This document shows positions 20,589 through 33,500 of a stretch of DNA of 64,000 nt, piece by piece. This DNA comes from Rosellinia necatrix (Eukaryota > Ascomycota > Sordariomycetes > Xylariales > Xylariaceae). The stretch covers positions 2,294,001 through 2,358,000 of the forward strand of contig JAGYVD010000009.1 of assembly GCA_021209875.1 (NCBI GenBank), written 5' to 3'. Below the pieces are notes generated by a model that saw only the letters and a list, made by a program, of their open reading frames with translations, ran no database searches and was not told the origin of the DNA. Both the position numbers and the translations under genes were made by a program. The number at the start of each line of letters is the position of its first letter. The first letter of the stretch is position 1.

Positions 20589-23500
20589 TCTGAGATTAAG
20601 AATTATAGGGTTATAGCATGTAAAAGATGAGCTTTATGGCATCCGGGTATCGGATAGAGGTCGTCCCTGCGCCTAGATCAGGTTAGATTTATGAGGCCGA
20701 CGAAATCAGTTGTCATATGGACCCCGGGAGACTGGCAACATGTATACAAGGAATTCATGGCATATATTGACAAGAAGAAGACCCCCCAAAAAAACCCAAG
20801 AGAACCAGTGGCTCAACGCTGTAGCAACCGAACTAAGAGGGGCCAGCGATCTATTAAGACCGACCCTATTGACCCCTTGCTTGATCTGGTTGTGTATGAG
20901 GGACGGGGACGGAGACGGGGACGTTGGTCAAGGGACGATGGAGCAGGGGGGGATATGTAGTGTAGTGTAGTTGACAGGGGCCTATCAACGTTCGAAGATC
21001 GTCTTAAGTTCAGGGGTCGGGGAGGACAAAGGATGTAGAAGTGTGGAACCTCATCCAAATTACCAGTCTCTCAACTGCCTGTACACGTGTACATGTACCA
21101 TGGGATTTCTCTCGCTCGGAATACCTGATCCCCAGGGACCGACAAAGGGTTATGTATATGTATGGGATTTTTGTCTCAGACAGAAATCCATGATGCACAG
21201 GTCATCCGCTTATCCTTGCTTTTCTAGCTGAGCCACTCGAGCTGGCGAGAACGATGACTTAGATGGTGCCTCGACTATCATCTCCATCCCGGGTCTTGCC
21301 AAGGGATCGGTTCCAGGATCGACGAAGGACAGGCTCGGTTTTTTTATATTGTAACGACGCAACCATTGCGACGCTGCGATTTTCTGGAAATTGTCTCTTT
21401 TCTACTTTTAGCATCTACTTCGGGTGGTCACAGCCGTCTAGTGTAGGGAATTGTTCCTTGGGAGGGGAGTGGGGGAGGAGGAAGATGCAAACTTGGAGTC
21501 GGACTGAGAATTGCCTGCATGCCTAGTGTGCCTGCTTTGTCATTCAAATTTGACAGTAAACTGTGCCATTAGTGTACCTGGGCAATGGGGTGTAATGTGG
21601 TGCAAACAAAATAGCATACAGTATGTACAAGTACACTCCTGCACCGATACGGTAGGAGCCGGTGGAGGGATGATGTGGAGAGAGTTGGGTTGGGGGTATC
21701 TAGACGACAGGATTAAGCGTGTAGTGTATAGGTAACTGCCTACTGTACCGTAACTACACGTAGATATCTTAGGTAGCCTAGCGTACTTAACCTGAGTAGG
21801 TAGCTTGATGGGATACCTCCTTGTAGGTAGTCACTGCCTCCCTATGGCCAGATGGGCACATTAGGTAGTCCAACCCAACTAGCTGCCCGTCCGTGGCTAA
21901 TGATAAGGGGAACAGCATCAGTGGAAAGGTAGGTAGATAGATAAGTAATCTATGGTAGTATGTCAGATTCAGTTGGTATGAACTGCCGCCGAAGCCAATC
22001 GGGACCAGCGTCACGGTTCAACTATAGGTAGAGATCGATAGCAAGATAAATCGATAGCAAGATCCAGGAGCGGGCGCCAGGAAATACGAGAGGTCGGACA
22101 GATAGCGGTCGAGGGGTGGGTAGCTACACTACCTCCTTAGGCTGTAACCAACTACCTAACTTAGGTAGTTACCTACTAGACTAGGTAGTAGCTAGTATTT
22201 GATCCGGCGCTGGCCTGGTCCTCTACCTAGGTAAGTAGGTATCTAACACTTGTCCTGTAGCACTAGTGTGTCCAAAGCCAAGGTTCTCTAACTCATGTGC
22301 AACAAGGTAATTACGGGAGAGAGACTCTACATGAAATGTCTCGGCTGCAGGTTGCCGCTCCTGCCGTTGGCGGAAGTTGAGCGGTTTAAGTCAATTCAAG
22401 TCAAGTCAGGTCGACATGATGATGCAATATGTCAGAGGTATAGACAGTGGTACGTGAATCAGAAACAATTGCTGCATGTACCCACTGCTGCTGCAGGAGC
22501 CGCATTCGGATGAGGTTGCACACAGACGTTAGTCGTTGCCTGCCTTGTCTCCCCAGGTCTGGGAATTTAGGTTACAGTGCAGGTCTTCTGCAACCGTTTA
22601 CCATGCGGTGAACCGCTCGTGCATCCAGACCAGCTTCAGAGGGGGTAGTTAGTGGCGACAGGCGAGGAAAGAGCCGGCACCTGTTTCGGGAGACCTGGGC
22701 AGCTACAGCCACCTACCTAGGTATGTATGGGCATGTGCTGGCATCCACTGGCACCCGCTGGCATCCAGTACTTAAACTGCTTAGACTACCTACCTAAGTA
22801 CATATTGTGGGTACCCCTTGTCTGCGAATCTGTGTGAAGTAAATAGGTCCCGGACGGTATAATCGTCTAGTGCAAGTAACTACAAACTACACTACATACC
22901 TAAGTACCTATTGTCTACATATTTAGCGTGAATATCCCGACCCCGCAGGTCCACAAACAAGCAGCTTTGTCCGCAAGTGCCTAGCGTGTGCAACCTGCAA
23001 CTCCTGACAGCGTCTTGGCAGCTATAATCGGTAATATCCTAATGGTAGATTTACAGTAGGCGACCTTATACATACCCAGGTATATACTTACCTCCCACAC
23101 AGCAAGTTAACTGGGAATTCCCTTGGCACACGATTTCATGAAGGCGGTGTTATCGGTGTGAGAAGAGGTTACGAACGCCTACCATAAAATTCACATTACG
23201 GTAGCGATTACTTCTTGCGCTAGATAGATATTGAGTTGCGGTCACGGGGCTCGCTTAAATGCCAGCCACCTGCTTGTACCTCCCCGGGGTAGGCCCTCAC
23301 TTTTTGGTAGCAGTATAAGCTAATGCTCACGGAAGTCGGAGGTAAGTACCGCCTAGTACTACGGAGAGTGGTTGGAAAGTGGATCGTGCTCCAAACTTCG
23401 TAGAAAATTTGTATTTGCTATTGACTACCTCGGTAGGTGGTTATGCTAGTATGAAAACCAATGCACTTTACCATGGGCTTATTTATTACTCTGAAACCAC

Positions 23501-24361
23501 TCTATTATTCAGAAGACGCGTTTACTTGTATTAATTATAAGCCAGTCTGTAACAGGCATTATCGCGATTTCTCTAAGGGTAGAAAAATGTTACCACAATA
23601 ACTACAAGTACGTAACAAATTTTGTCACCCGCTTGGTCTGTGCACCTACCCGAGTTCGCATCTACCTGCATCCTACACTAGTACCTTAGGTTATGTACTG
23701 GGTTATGTCCATGCATACCTGTACTGTAGTGTACCATACCTATTACCCTAGCTGGGGTCCTGTAACTACCGTATAAATCTCTTGGCCTTGTCGGATCTTA
23801 TAATACCCATACCAAATCAAGTTTATTGCACTTAAATGGTTATAGCATCAACAGCCACAATTCACCATTTGCCCTGGTGGGATAGGCTATCGGCAAATAG
23901 AACAAGAAATATGGTCAACGCCACCTAATAGCCGCAAGATAAAGCCTCCGAAGCCGACCAGAGAACCGACTGATGTGTACGGTGTATAGTGTAGGTAAGC
24001 ATTGCTCGAATACCGTGTTCACGTTGCCCACGTTGTCCACGTTGTCATACTTGTAATAGATAAGTAGATACCTAGAATCTGCCCTTTCCGGGTCCTGTTT
24101 TTAAGGCTATCTAAATGTGGGGCAGCCAGTCCAGATCAGGGACTATTCAAGACTTTTACTGGGCGCCTGCAGCCTCTTAGCGTCGAGACCCGAAAAAAAA
24201 TGTGAGTCGGCTGAAGTTTGTAAGCTACCTACCTCCTATACCTGTGCAAGATCTCGAAGCCGCCTTGTCGAGTCGCAGCAGCTTCCGCATTACACTGGCC
24301 AGGCCATACTGTACTCTCTATACCCCCTAACTCGAAGCTCCTCGGCCCGGACTCCCCCAGG
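20589..24361. other. Intergenic, about 3.8 kb, rich in TAGGTA/TACCTA motifs
   Basis: No gene could be supported on either strand. Copies of AGGTAGxTA and TACCTAAGTA recur densely at about 21770-21850, 22125-22245, 22710-22800, 22885-22915 and 23075-23095. Simple runs include AGTCAAGTCA near 22388-22412 and GTTGTCCACGTTGTC near 24030. The right end is the IPI3 promoter. Confidence 0.5.
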
Positions 24362-25735
24362 ATGTTGACCGAATCCTATTTTGTGTCCGTCTCGGGGCCG
24401 CCGCTTGCCAATAACACTTCCATCCCGAAAGATGCCGGCGTGTACGAGCACACGCTTCACCCAACCCATGCCACCTCGGCCATTCTGAAGAAAAGCTCGG
24501 TTCCATGCGGCGGTCTGGCTCTGGGCGATACTCATGTCTTCGCTGCCCAGCAAGATAAGTCAACCGTCCACGTCTACGCCCGGCCCAAGGGCAATCACGA
24601 GGCCGCCGTTCATTTTCCCGAGCGCATCCGTAGCATTACCATCAGCAACGATGTTCTCTTCTTGGGCACCCAGGAGGGACGCATCATAGTCTGGGAAGTA
24701 CGTGCCTTCAACGTCCTCTCCTGCCAACCAACAGCGCTGACGGTCGAGACATAGTTTTGCACCGGGCGGCAGGTCACCACGCCTCCATGCCACGTCCAGG
24801 CCGTAACCTGCATGGCTATCACGCCTTACCACTTGCTCACGGGCTCTGATGACTCCAATGTCCACGTCTGGTCCCTCTCGCGCCTGCTGGAGCTTGACCA
24901 GACGATCGAGCATGAGCCTCAAGACACGTTATCAAACCATAGGGCCGCCATTACCTCTCTCGTTGTGTCGCAGAGCGTGAATCCTGATACCAACATCTGC
25001 GTCACCGCAAGCGAGGATAAGTCCTGCGTCGTATGGAACTATCAGCTCGGCACCCCGCTCCGTACTGTGCTATTCCCAAGCACTCCCGTCTCGCTAGCCC
25101 TTGATCCTTGTGCTCGCGCATTCTACGCTTCTACCGAGGATCGCTCGCTCTATGCTATAGAACTGTTTGGGGAAGCCGCAATATTCGATCTTCAGAGCGA
25201 CGAAAAAGGCAATGCCGCCGTGCAGGTATCTGCTGCCTTCGGTGCAGCGCCCCATGAGGCTGGACCAGCCACATGCCTTGGACTGAATTATGATGGGACC
25301 ATACTGTTATCGGGGCACCCCCAGGGCCAGGTGCGACGATGGGATCTGAGTAGCCGAGCAGATTCAACAGAGCTCGCAAGTTTGAACGCTGCCATCACCA
25401 ACATTACTTTTGTCTCCCCACTATCCTCGCCGAAGCACACTCGGCCCATAGCGGTCGTCAAGCCGTTTCTCGGAAACCGAAGCTATAACATCACTTCCCA
25501 AATCGACTCAGATCTAGTGGGTGAGACTCGATTTTCCAAGATAGTTACCTCAAACGGAATACCACAGGAGATACTGGACCAGGTTATCCTAGCCTTCCAA
25601 GAGCCTGCCGGTAATTCTGCGGGCAATGCTGAGTTGCAGAAAGAAAATGAGGAACTATGGGAAATCATCAACGAACAACGCGCCCTACAGAGAAAGACCC
25701 TCGAACGGTATGTCGAGGCTGCAGCTAAACCATGA
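24362..25735 (+). CDS. IPI3: Pre-rRNA-processing WD40 protein Ipi3
   Basis: Ipi3 is the WD40 subunit of the Rix1 complex (Rix1-Ipi1-Ipi3), which acts in nucleolar ITS2 processing and pre-60S maturation. Exon 1 is 24362-24697 (112 codons), the intron is 24698-24754 (GTACGT donor, GCTGAC branch site, ATAG acceptor) and exon 2 is 24755-25735. The product is 438 residues. WD40 blades are evident: FLGTQEGRIIVWE, HLLTGSDDSNVHVWSLSRLL, CVTASEDKSCVVWNYQLG, AFYASTEDRSLYAIEL and LSGHPQGQVRRWDL. The C-terminal helix (QKENEELWEIINEQRALQRK) is typical of Ipi3 and distinguishes it from generic WD40 proteins. No frame disturbance is seen. The ATG is the first in frame, 3 nt after an in-frame-neutral leader. 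Confidence 0.9.
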
Positions 25736-27995
25736 GGTCAGGCTCGCCGATTAGCCGGTCACGTCGCGCGATGCGCTCTAACATAACTATCCGAGGTTGA
25801 CCTAGCTTCGAAGCGTTGGGCCATCCTAACGTGAGACCTGAAACAAGCACTTGCCGCACCTCAAACAACTCCATATATGTAGAATCCGCCCGATTCAATC
25901 TCAGCCGAAATATGTAAACAGCATGGCAAGGAGGCGATCTCATTACCGATTTATCCCAACGCAGGAAATGGCGGTATCATCTACTATGTAGCGGTACTCC
26001 ACTTTTGCCGGGGGGTTAGGTGACATCGTCCCATCCAGTATCAACAGCCCCCTTCCCCAAACCCCGGCGGGCTCTTGGCTTTTTTATTTTATTTGGACCA
26101 CGAACTGCCTGCATTTGTGCGTTACATGGATCTGGCCGAAAACGACACTTTGACAACTGGAGACCCAACATCGCAACGAGTTGGAGTGCTCAAGCTTGAA
26201 GAACAGGACGGACGCGGGGAGGAAGCAAATGGCGGTGCGGGATAGGAAAATTTTACGTCTCACGGCAGTAAGCGCCCGTTGCAAAACAAAGGAGTGTGAT
26301 TGTGATTGTGACTGCACTCCCGTCGCGTCGGCAGATCTCCCATTGGGAGGGGAGTTCGACCGAACGAAAATCCATATTTTCAACAAAAACAACCAAGAAG
26401 AGGCGATGGTGCGTCTCTAGGCGTTCTTCCCCATTCCCGCTTCTTTGCACGGATTCCACGCTCGGATGGCGCAGAATATATGGACGTTTAGACGGTGAGG
26501 TTTGGCCAATAGCCGTCGTCGCCCGACTCGGAAGCCGGACCAACCGTCCTGCAGGAGACAACCACCAGCCGGCCCACCACAGCCTTTTACCAATCAAAAA
26601 GGGAAGGGAAGGGAAGAGGAAAAAAGAACCGGTAGCAAAGATAGAGCAAAGTAGAGGGGAGATGCCCCGGCTCGCGTGATTCACTCACCATCCCAGTGCG
26701 ACTTATAGTGAAGCAGGTTTCAACCTTAGGAATGTCTACTTCCTCCCCTCTGTACATCTCACCGGCCCGTTGATGCGTCCGTGCTGCTGTTTTCTGTCAC
26801 AACGTTTCCTCCCTGTAGCATGTAATAACAGCAACTACCACCGGCGGAAATACAAGACAAGGCGAGCCGATTCGATAAAGAAGCCTTGCAACTAGATCGG
26901 GAAGTAAATTGTTGGTAGCGAGCGTTACGCTGCTTCTGGGGGGTCTGTTTTATCCGCCCAACGGTTCGGTTCCCCGGGCTCTTATTGGTACTTGGCCTCT
27001 CAGAAAACCGCCCTGGTTGACTGATGTTACGCCCAAGTCAATAGTCGGCAGGGCTTTGGTCGGTCTGGATTTTTTAGATTTTTTTTTTGACCTCTTTTCT
27101 CCCACTCCCCTCCCCCCTCTCTCCGTCTCCTCGTCCTCCCCCCTTGTCGTCTAGCCCCATTTTCGTCTAGGAAAACCCTCGCTGCATACTCGAGGGTTTT
27201 TAGCTAGGGGAGCCCAGTTAGTCAGGCGCACAATTTCGCTTTAGATATTTACTAGGGAATTCTACAAATGCCAAGGTAATTTTTTCCATTTCTCTCTACA
27301 TAACATTGACAGGTTATACGAAACGGCACAAAAGAGCGGGAGGCTGTCGAGACTTTCCAAGTGGCGAGGCACAGCAGCAAGATCATAGTACGTCAGTTGA
27401 ACAAAGAGGTCGGCACAAAGCTTTATTGCCTCCTCAATTACCCGTTGATGGGATCCAGTTGGTTTACAACACATGCGCATACGTGCATATGTTCTTTCAG
27501 GTCGGATATGAGGGTGGGGGTAGTGTAACTCCAGAAGTACTCGACATAATCCAGCGAGGCTGCCTTGTACTCGGACACCTAAGACAATCTAGGGCTGCAT
27601 ATCGCAGCTTGTTCAACGCAGAAAGTGAGGGTTAACTTCGTTCGGTTTGGGTCGAAAGGGGTATCTATATTCTTATTCGTCGCTACTAAACATTTGCCCT
27701 CTTGAGTTTTGCCTGCAAAAGGAACATAGTCAAGGCGAGTCGTTGTACAATTTTAGGCTTTTGTGCCTATGTTTTATTTGGCCATCAGCTGTGACCAACA
27801 TGGGCCTCTTCCGTAGACGTAGCCGATCATTTCGTGAGAAGTATGACACCACCCAACCAGCTACACCGTAATGTCTTCACTATAGGAAGGCCCAGGATAC
27901 TCGGTGGCTGTGTAGGATCCCGTGCATGAAATCGGCTAGGCACGCGCTGCAGGCTTCGGCTATCCCGTGTTGGCGAATTCTGTGAAGGTTGCTAT
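25736..27995. other. Convergent spacer between IPI3 and RSR1, no gene seen
   Basis: About 2.3 kb, longer than usual for convergent genes here. There is a pyrimidine-rich stretch at 27064-27140 and A/G-rich stretches near 26595-26625. Open frames on both strands are short, mutually overlapping and without recognisable content. Confidence 0.45.
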
Positions 27996-29076
27996 TCACA
28001 AAATGACACACTTGCTTCGATGACCGTGGTCTCGGCGCCGTCTGCGCCTTCTATTGTGCGAGTATTGATCATGTTCACTCCGATGGCCACCCATATCACC
28101 ACCAGCGTCCTCTCTCCGTAGCATCTGTCGACATAGATCAATGAAGACCTCTTCGACATTCGCTAATCCCCAACCCCCCCTTTAGTGTGCTGACCTCTTT
28201 AGAGTAGGATAGGTGAGTTGTCTACGTACTTTTATTTCGTGCGCTCGTCTCGTAATACGGCGCGCCCCATCTTTGGGAAACCTCAAAGCCTCGAGCCCGA
28301 GGAACGCTCCGGTGCTCTTCCAGATCGGCTTTGTTCCCACAGATGACTATGGGGACATTCTCGTCATCTTTAATGCGAATTATCTCGTCGCGGAGCCCTG
28401 CAATTTCATTCAGGGACGTTGCAGAGGTGATGCTGAAAACTAGGAGAAACCCCTGGCCGGTCTTCATATATAGATCTCGCATCGCCACTACGGCTATGTT
28501 AGTAAGCCCTAGAGTAAGAGAGAGAGAGAGAGATATGCTATAACACCAACCAAATTGATCGGTCCCTGCGGTATCCGAACTGTGTCCGGTTAGCATGATG
28601 GAAGCGCGGAGGGCTGAGACAAGTCATGATCGGCGGTGCCTTACATCTCCAGGACTACCTGGCGTTGCTGCAGGAGGCGCATCAGCTTCTCAAAGACCAA
28701 GCCAATCGAGATGGATTGTAGGCGCTCACATCCACTGTCATTTGCGTTCGGTATGTGTCCTCGATGGTCGGATCATAATTCTCGATCCATTCGTTGTGGA
28801 CAAATTGAGCTGTCACAAGAACCACAGTCAGCTCGCAGCCCATCGATCTCGCGTGAGAGCGGCCGTAGGTTCCGGCTGGGAGCCGTGGCAATAGCTGATC
28901 ACCGATCGTACCTGTGAGACAACTCTTGCCGACACCACCTGCAATTAACCTTAGTATAAGCCTTAAATTACAGATTATAGTGGGCCGGCTGTATGACGCG
29001 AGAAGGACGGCTCACCTGCACCCATCACCACGACATGGTACTCGCGACTGTTCATAGGAGGGCATGAGTCAGTCAT
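27996..29076 (-). CDS. RSR1: Ras-family small GTPase of the Rap/Rsr1 (Bud1, Krev-1) type
   Basis: Rsr1/Krev-1 GTPases direct polarity-site selection at the plasma membrane. Seven exons: 29076-29016, 28938-28912, 28809-28730, 28667-28645, 28579-28551, 28487-28230 and 28162-27996. They total 645 nt, or 214 residues. The P-loop is GAGGVGKSC (residues 19-27), the effector loop is YDPTIEDTY (41-49) and switch II begins DTAGTDQF (66-73). Thr70 replaces the Ras Gln61, the mark of Rap/Rsr1 proteins. The guanine motifs are GNKADL and ETSA. A basic run (RRRRRR) precedes the CAAX box CVIL, which predicts geranylgeranylation. Three exons are only 27, 23 and 29 nt. Ser65 replaces the usual Leu just before DTAG. 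The acceptor of intron 5 is the second of two nearby AGs (28488), chosen to give QFVAMRDLY. Confidence 0.9.
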
Positions 29077-29689
29077 TGTCCATGGTTGCGGTGGGACGAT
29101 CAAGGGAAAGAAGGGTGCGAAGGGGGAGCAGGGAAGCAGGGAGAGACGAACGCAGGCTGGTAATAACGGGGGTGTTTGGACGGCATGCTTTCGACCTGGG
29201 CCAAATGCTCGGATGCCGAGGTCTACCTGGAGCCCAGTAAAAAGGTCAGGCAGTCATGAGCTGCTGCAGAGAGGCAGGTTGATCTCGCTAATGGCTAGCA
29301 GGTTAGGAGATAGGGCGCCCAAGCCTCCTTCCATGCCCCCGAAACCCCGACTCTTCTCGCGCGCGTCTCTGCCACCTGGGGACGTGACAAGGAATCCGCG
29401 GGCGATTGCGGCGATCGAGACAGATGGTAATTGGGTCGCGGCGGATGTTTCGACCAGTTACTCTGTCACTATGTCGGCCTGGATAGCGCTTTGGTATTAG
29501 CGGCGGGGTCGGTGTCCTCGCCACTGGGATTAGAACCAAGGTTGCAACGTGCAGTGTCCCTAGATAGAACTGTGGTATCGGCCGGGACGAACTGGTATAT
29601 TTTAGGGCAACTTGGCGGGTGGATCGTGAGCCACGAAAGAATCGGCGAGTGCAGATGAGGCGAGGCGGCCCTAATTAATTGGATTGAGA

Positions 29690-29722
29690 ACACACACACA
29701 CACACACACACAGACACACACA
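29690..29722. repeat. (CA)n microsatellite
   Basis: About fifteen CA units with a single GA interruption, in the upstream region of the RSR1 gene. Confidence 0.9.
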
Positions 29723-30357
29723 CTCGTACAGGAAGAGGTGCCCCGAGTATGACGTCGAGAAAAGTTTGTGCTTGCTAGGCGGTTTCTGCTGCGGGAGGGG
29801 GGAGGAACACGAGGCTCCCTCGTACTCGGTAGTCGTCGTGAGATTGCGGGAATGACGTTGGACTGTTAGTGAGACGCAATTTGGCTGTGGGCTGATTGAT
29901 AGGACAGCAAACGGGGCCGTCGTTGAGAGTTCGTGGATATATATTATCACGGAAAGTGGCCTTAGGTAAGGCAAGACAGGGTAGGTCGAGGCCAAGGCTA
30001 AAGGTACAGGAATCAGGTACCTTATAAGAGAAGGTGAGCGGGTGTGGCGGGAACAGCGAAGAAACGAAGCCAGCCACGGCTACTAGTTACTAGTTGTCTA
30101 GCGCGAAGGCGTTGAATCTTGGACTTGGAGGCAAAAAGCGAAGATGATGGGGATGAAAAAAAAAAGGGAAAAAAAAAAAAACAGGTTGGAAACAGGGAGT
30201 TTCGGGGGCTTATGAGGAAATTATTCAGAGTGTCAGTTCAAGTTAATGTGCGTGCAAAAGCACGAGCGTGGTTGGTCGAGTATATCGCAGCGTCGGGTGT
30301 CGTCCCGTTTCTCAGCGCCGTACATGTGTGCCACCAGAGCGTGTGTGAGTAGTGCGT

Positions 30358-30465
30358 GCATGTATATATGTATGTATGTACGTATGTATGTATGTGTGTA
30401 TGTATGTGTGTGTATGTATGTATGTATGTGTGTATGTATGTATATATGTGTGTGTAGGTAAGAGG

Positions 30466-30500
<35 letters not shown>

Positions 30501-30510
30501 GTATGTGTGC
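30358..30510. repeat. Compound TATG / GT microsatellite
   Basis: About 150 bp of ATGT and GT units, with a pure (GT)n core around 30465-30487. The overlapping His/Thr-rich open frames are products of the repeat. Confidence 0.9.
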
Positions 30511-33500
30511 GTGTCGTTGACTCAAGCCTGGGTGAATAAGCTAGAGCCCTCCGAGATGTGGTATGGTATGACACGATCTAGCACTGTTCGATTGACGCGA
30601 TAGAGTAGAACAAAACGAAACGAAATAAACAACCCTAAGGAAACATCAGAAAAGTGGCATGTGTTACATCTAGGTGAACGATCAAACGATCAGATGAACA
30701 AAGAGGTATAAAGCGCTGCTTGGGCGGTTAGCTAAGTAGGAAGGTACCTAGTGGTTTAGCATACCTACAGGTATCTAGGTACCTACCTATAAGTAACCCT
30801 CTGTAGCTGTGCTGTCGGGACCTCGACGGACTTACCTAACCAGGTACCTTACTTGGCTAAGCGGCTAGCCTGACATCGATCGATAGCCGCGGAGGAACAA
30901 GGAGAGACACCATCTGCAGTCTGCTGCTCCTGGGTATCCTCACTGACCTGAACTGCGCATAGTCATTTGGTGCCTGTCTCTGCCTGCCAAGCCACGTAAA
31001 GCGTAAAGCTCAGAGTCCTGTGCAGCTTGCGTCGGCTGAGGTGCATTGCAGCAGTGCTCTTGCCAGTAGTATGGACGAGCTGCGGCGCACAGTTAGGTCC
31101 TTGCAGCACTAGCTACACGGTATGATGGCAGTAGGATAGCCAGTACCCACCAGGCAAGGTACACTACTTGCAGACTAAGAGGGGGAGTGATTACCTCTGC
31201 ACGTACTAATGCGGATGAAGTAAGTGTCCACCGTTGACTAGTCCAACAACGCCGCAGGTAGCCAGAGATAGGTAACTACCTAAGGTAGGTTATATAGGTA
31301 GTTAATTGCTTGTGCCTAAATAAGAGTGGCCCCAAATCTGTAGCAGTGGTTTCCTTAGATCTACAGCAGCATCACAGCTGCCACTCATCTGCTGCACAGT
31401 CACTAGTCGGATCTTACAGCCTGGATAACTACCACCCCCCACCAATCTTCAACAACCTTTGGATGGCCAGCTGCAGCCGAAAACAGCCCACGGATCACCT
31501 TCAACAGCCTTTCAATGGCACGTCTAATTGAACATAGCTTTAAGTAACCCTTGGACAGCATAGTAGCGCCAGTTATCTAGATTAATTGAACCTTGTTCCA
31601 ATGATTTACTTATATATAAAATAAAATTATTAGCATCTTGCACCATAGTAGTCACATGGCACTGTCACCAAATTTTAGTATGTATACAGTGTGCCAAGCC
31701 TAGCGCCGGACGTATACACAGCTGTGTGACAGCCGAAGCCAGCTGGTTCAGCAGATCTCAGGGAGTCGCCGGTTTAGGGTCGCTCCTAAATAACCACACA
31801 TAGCTACCTGAAAGCTCCTTCTGAAAATGGAAGAAAGAAAGGCCTTACAAGCACGCCCTCATCAAATCATCGAGGGCCTTGGAAATGCAAACCCTGCCCC
31901 CAAAATCTCCTCAAGGCAGTGGCTTGCCGAGCGTGCCTGATCCTTCCTCTTTGTTTTCCTTTCCTTTCCTAATCTGTGCCCTTGTCAACAGGGGCCATGC
32001 CGTCGGTCGATACCTTCGTCTATCCTGAGCCGGTAGCACCCTTTACCACTACACTATAACTTATATGCATATACATATATGTATACATTATGTATTGGAT
32101 TATGTACCCGCCTTTCGACAGACAGGGGTCACTAGAGAAGCAATCCATAAACCATTGCGGCGATTACACACCTATGCCTGATCTAGGCCAAACTGGGCCG
32201 AATCCTTTATCCAGCTGAAGACAGCCTCTCGACGCTCAACGCTGTTGCCAACGACTGCTATCTCGCGCTTCTCCAACTTGAGACTAGGTGAGGATCGTCA
32301 GATCAGACGCTGCTCTACCAGTGTACCCTATTATGGACGACTCCCGATCCAAGTGCACCGATTGAACCCCCCAGGGTAATATGCCAGTAGGAAAATAGCC
32401 GCAGCCGGGCAATAAACAGTGTTCTACTGATGGCATCCCATCCAGCCCAGCTCACCTGGTCCGTCCGTCCCGGGCGTTTAGTATGGTCTATTCGCGTCCA
32501 CCTGTGGGTTTCTCGTGGGTTTTATGTGGAAACAGAGTGTGGTCCAGTACAGCTAAAACATCGGCCTCGATCGTCCAGATCGGTTCAATGGTTTGTATTG
32601 CCCAGGCGTCTATGCGGATCACAGCTGGATCCGGATGACCACTCAATCCACTCGACTCAAATCCACTCAACAGTCCCACGTCGGGAGGGGCCAGCAAAAG
32701 CCCATACCCTGATCTTGCCCTCGTGCTAGGTGAATTGTACGTGGCGCTCTGCTTTCCTGGCATCATACGCTGAATGCTCCTTTCACCATCGTAAGTATCG
32801 CACGCTCCAGCTTGTCTTGGCCCCAACCCAAAGCTGTATCAAGCTGTATCAAGCTCGTATTATCCCTCATGATAACTACCATCAGCATGTAGCAGCCCTC
32901 CGCAAACCCTCCTCCGCCCCCTCACTCTTCCCCACACGCAGAGAGCTAGGCATGTATGTATGGATGTAGTTACTTGTATGCAGTCAGTCCTAACCCTTGT
33001 GCAAGCCATCAAATCTCATACCGAGAGACCCCGCTTATAACTCGCCATGACGCAAGGCATCGACCACAACACAACATCAAGTCTGCATGAACTCCCATCC
33101 TGGACTAAGGTACCCATGTAAAGTCAGGTATCTTGTACCGACCTATATACGCTACGGGCGGAATATAACCTCGAAACAGGTCGGTCAACGAAATACCCTC
33201 TCTATCGGTTCCCTGGCAGGCACCTGTCAGCTTTAACCACCCTCACCCCATTGGTGTTATATAGGTACACAAAACGGAAGCCTAGCAAATCATGACGCCA
33301 GAGATGAAAACGTGTAAGCTACGTAGCCTGGGCAATTTCGTAGTCGGTGTGATGTCTCCAAGTACCCTAACCCCGTCTTTAGTGTTGATCACCAGCAGGC
33401 TTTAATTCAGCAAAGCGGGATGATGCCCAAGCTGACAGCTAACTAGGTGAGCTGAGGTTAGTGTGTACCAGCTTCACGGAACACCCGAACGCCTCCTCTT

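Noticed and set aside
30233..30603. His/Thr/Tyr-rich and Cys/Val/Met-rich frames
   Set aside because: They are direct translations of the TATG/GT microsatellite.
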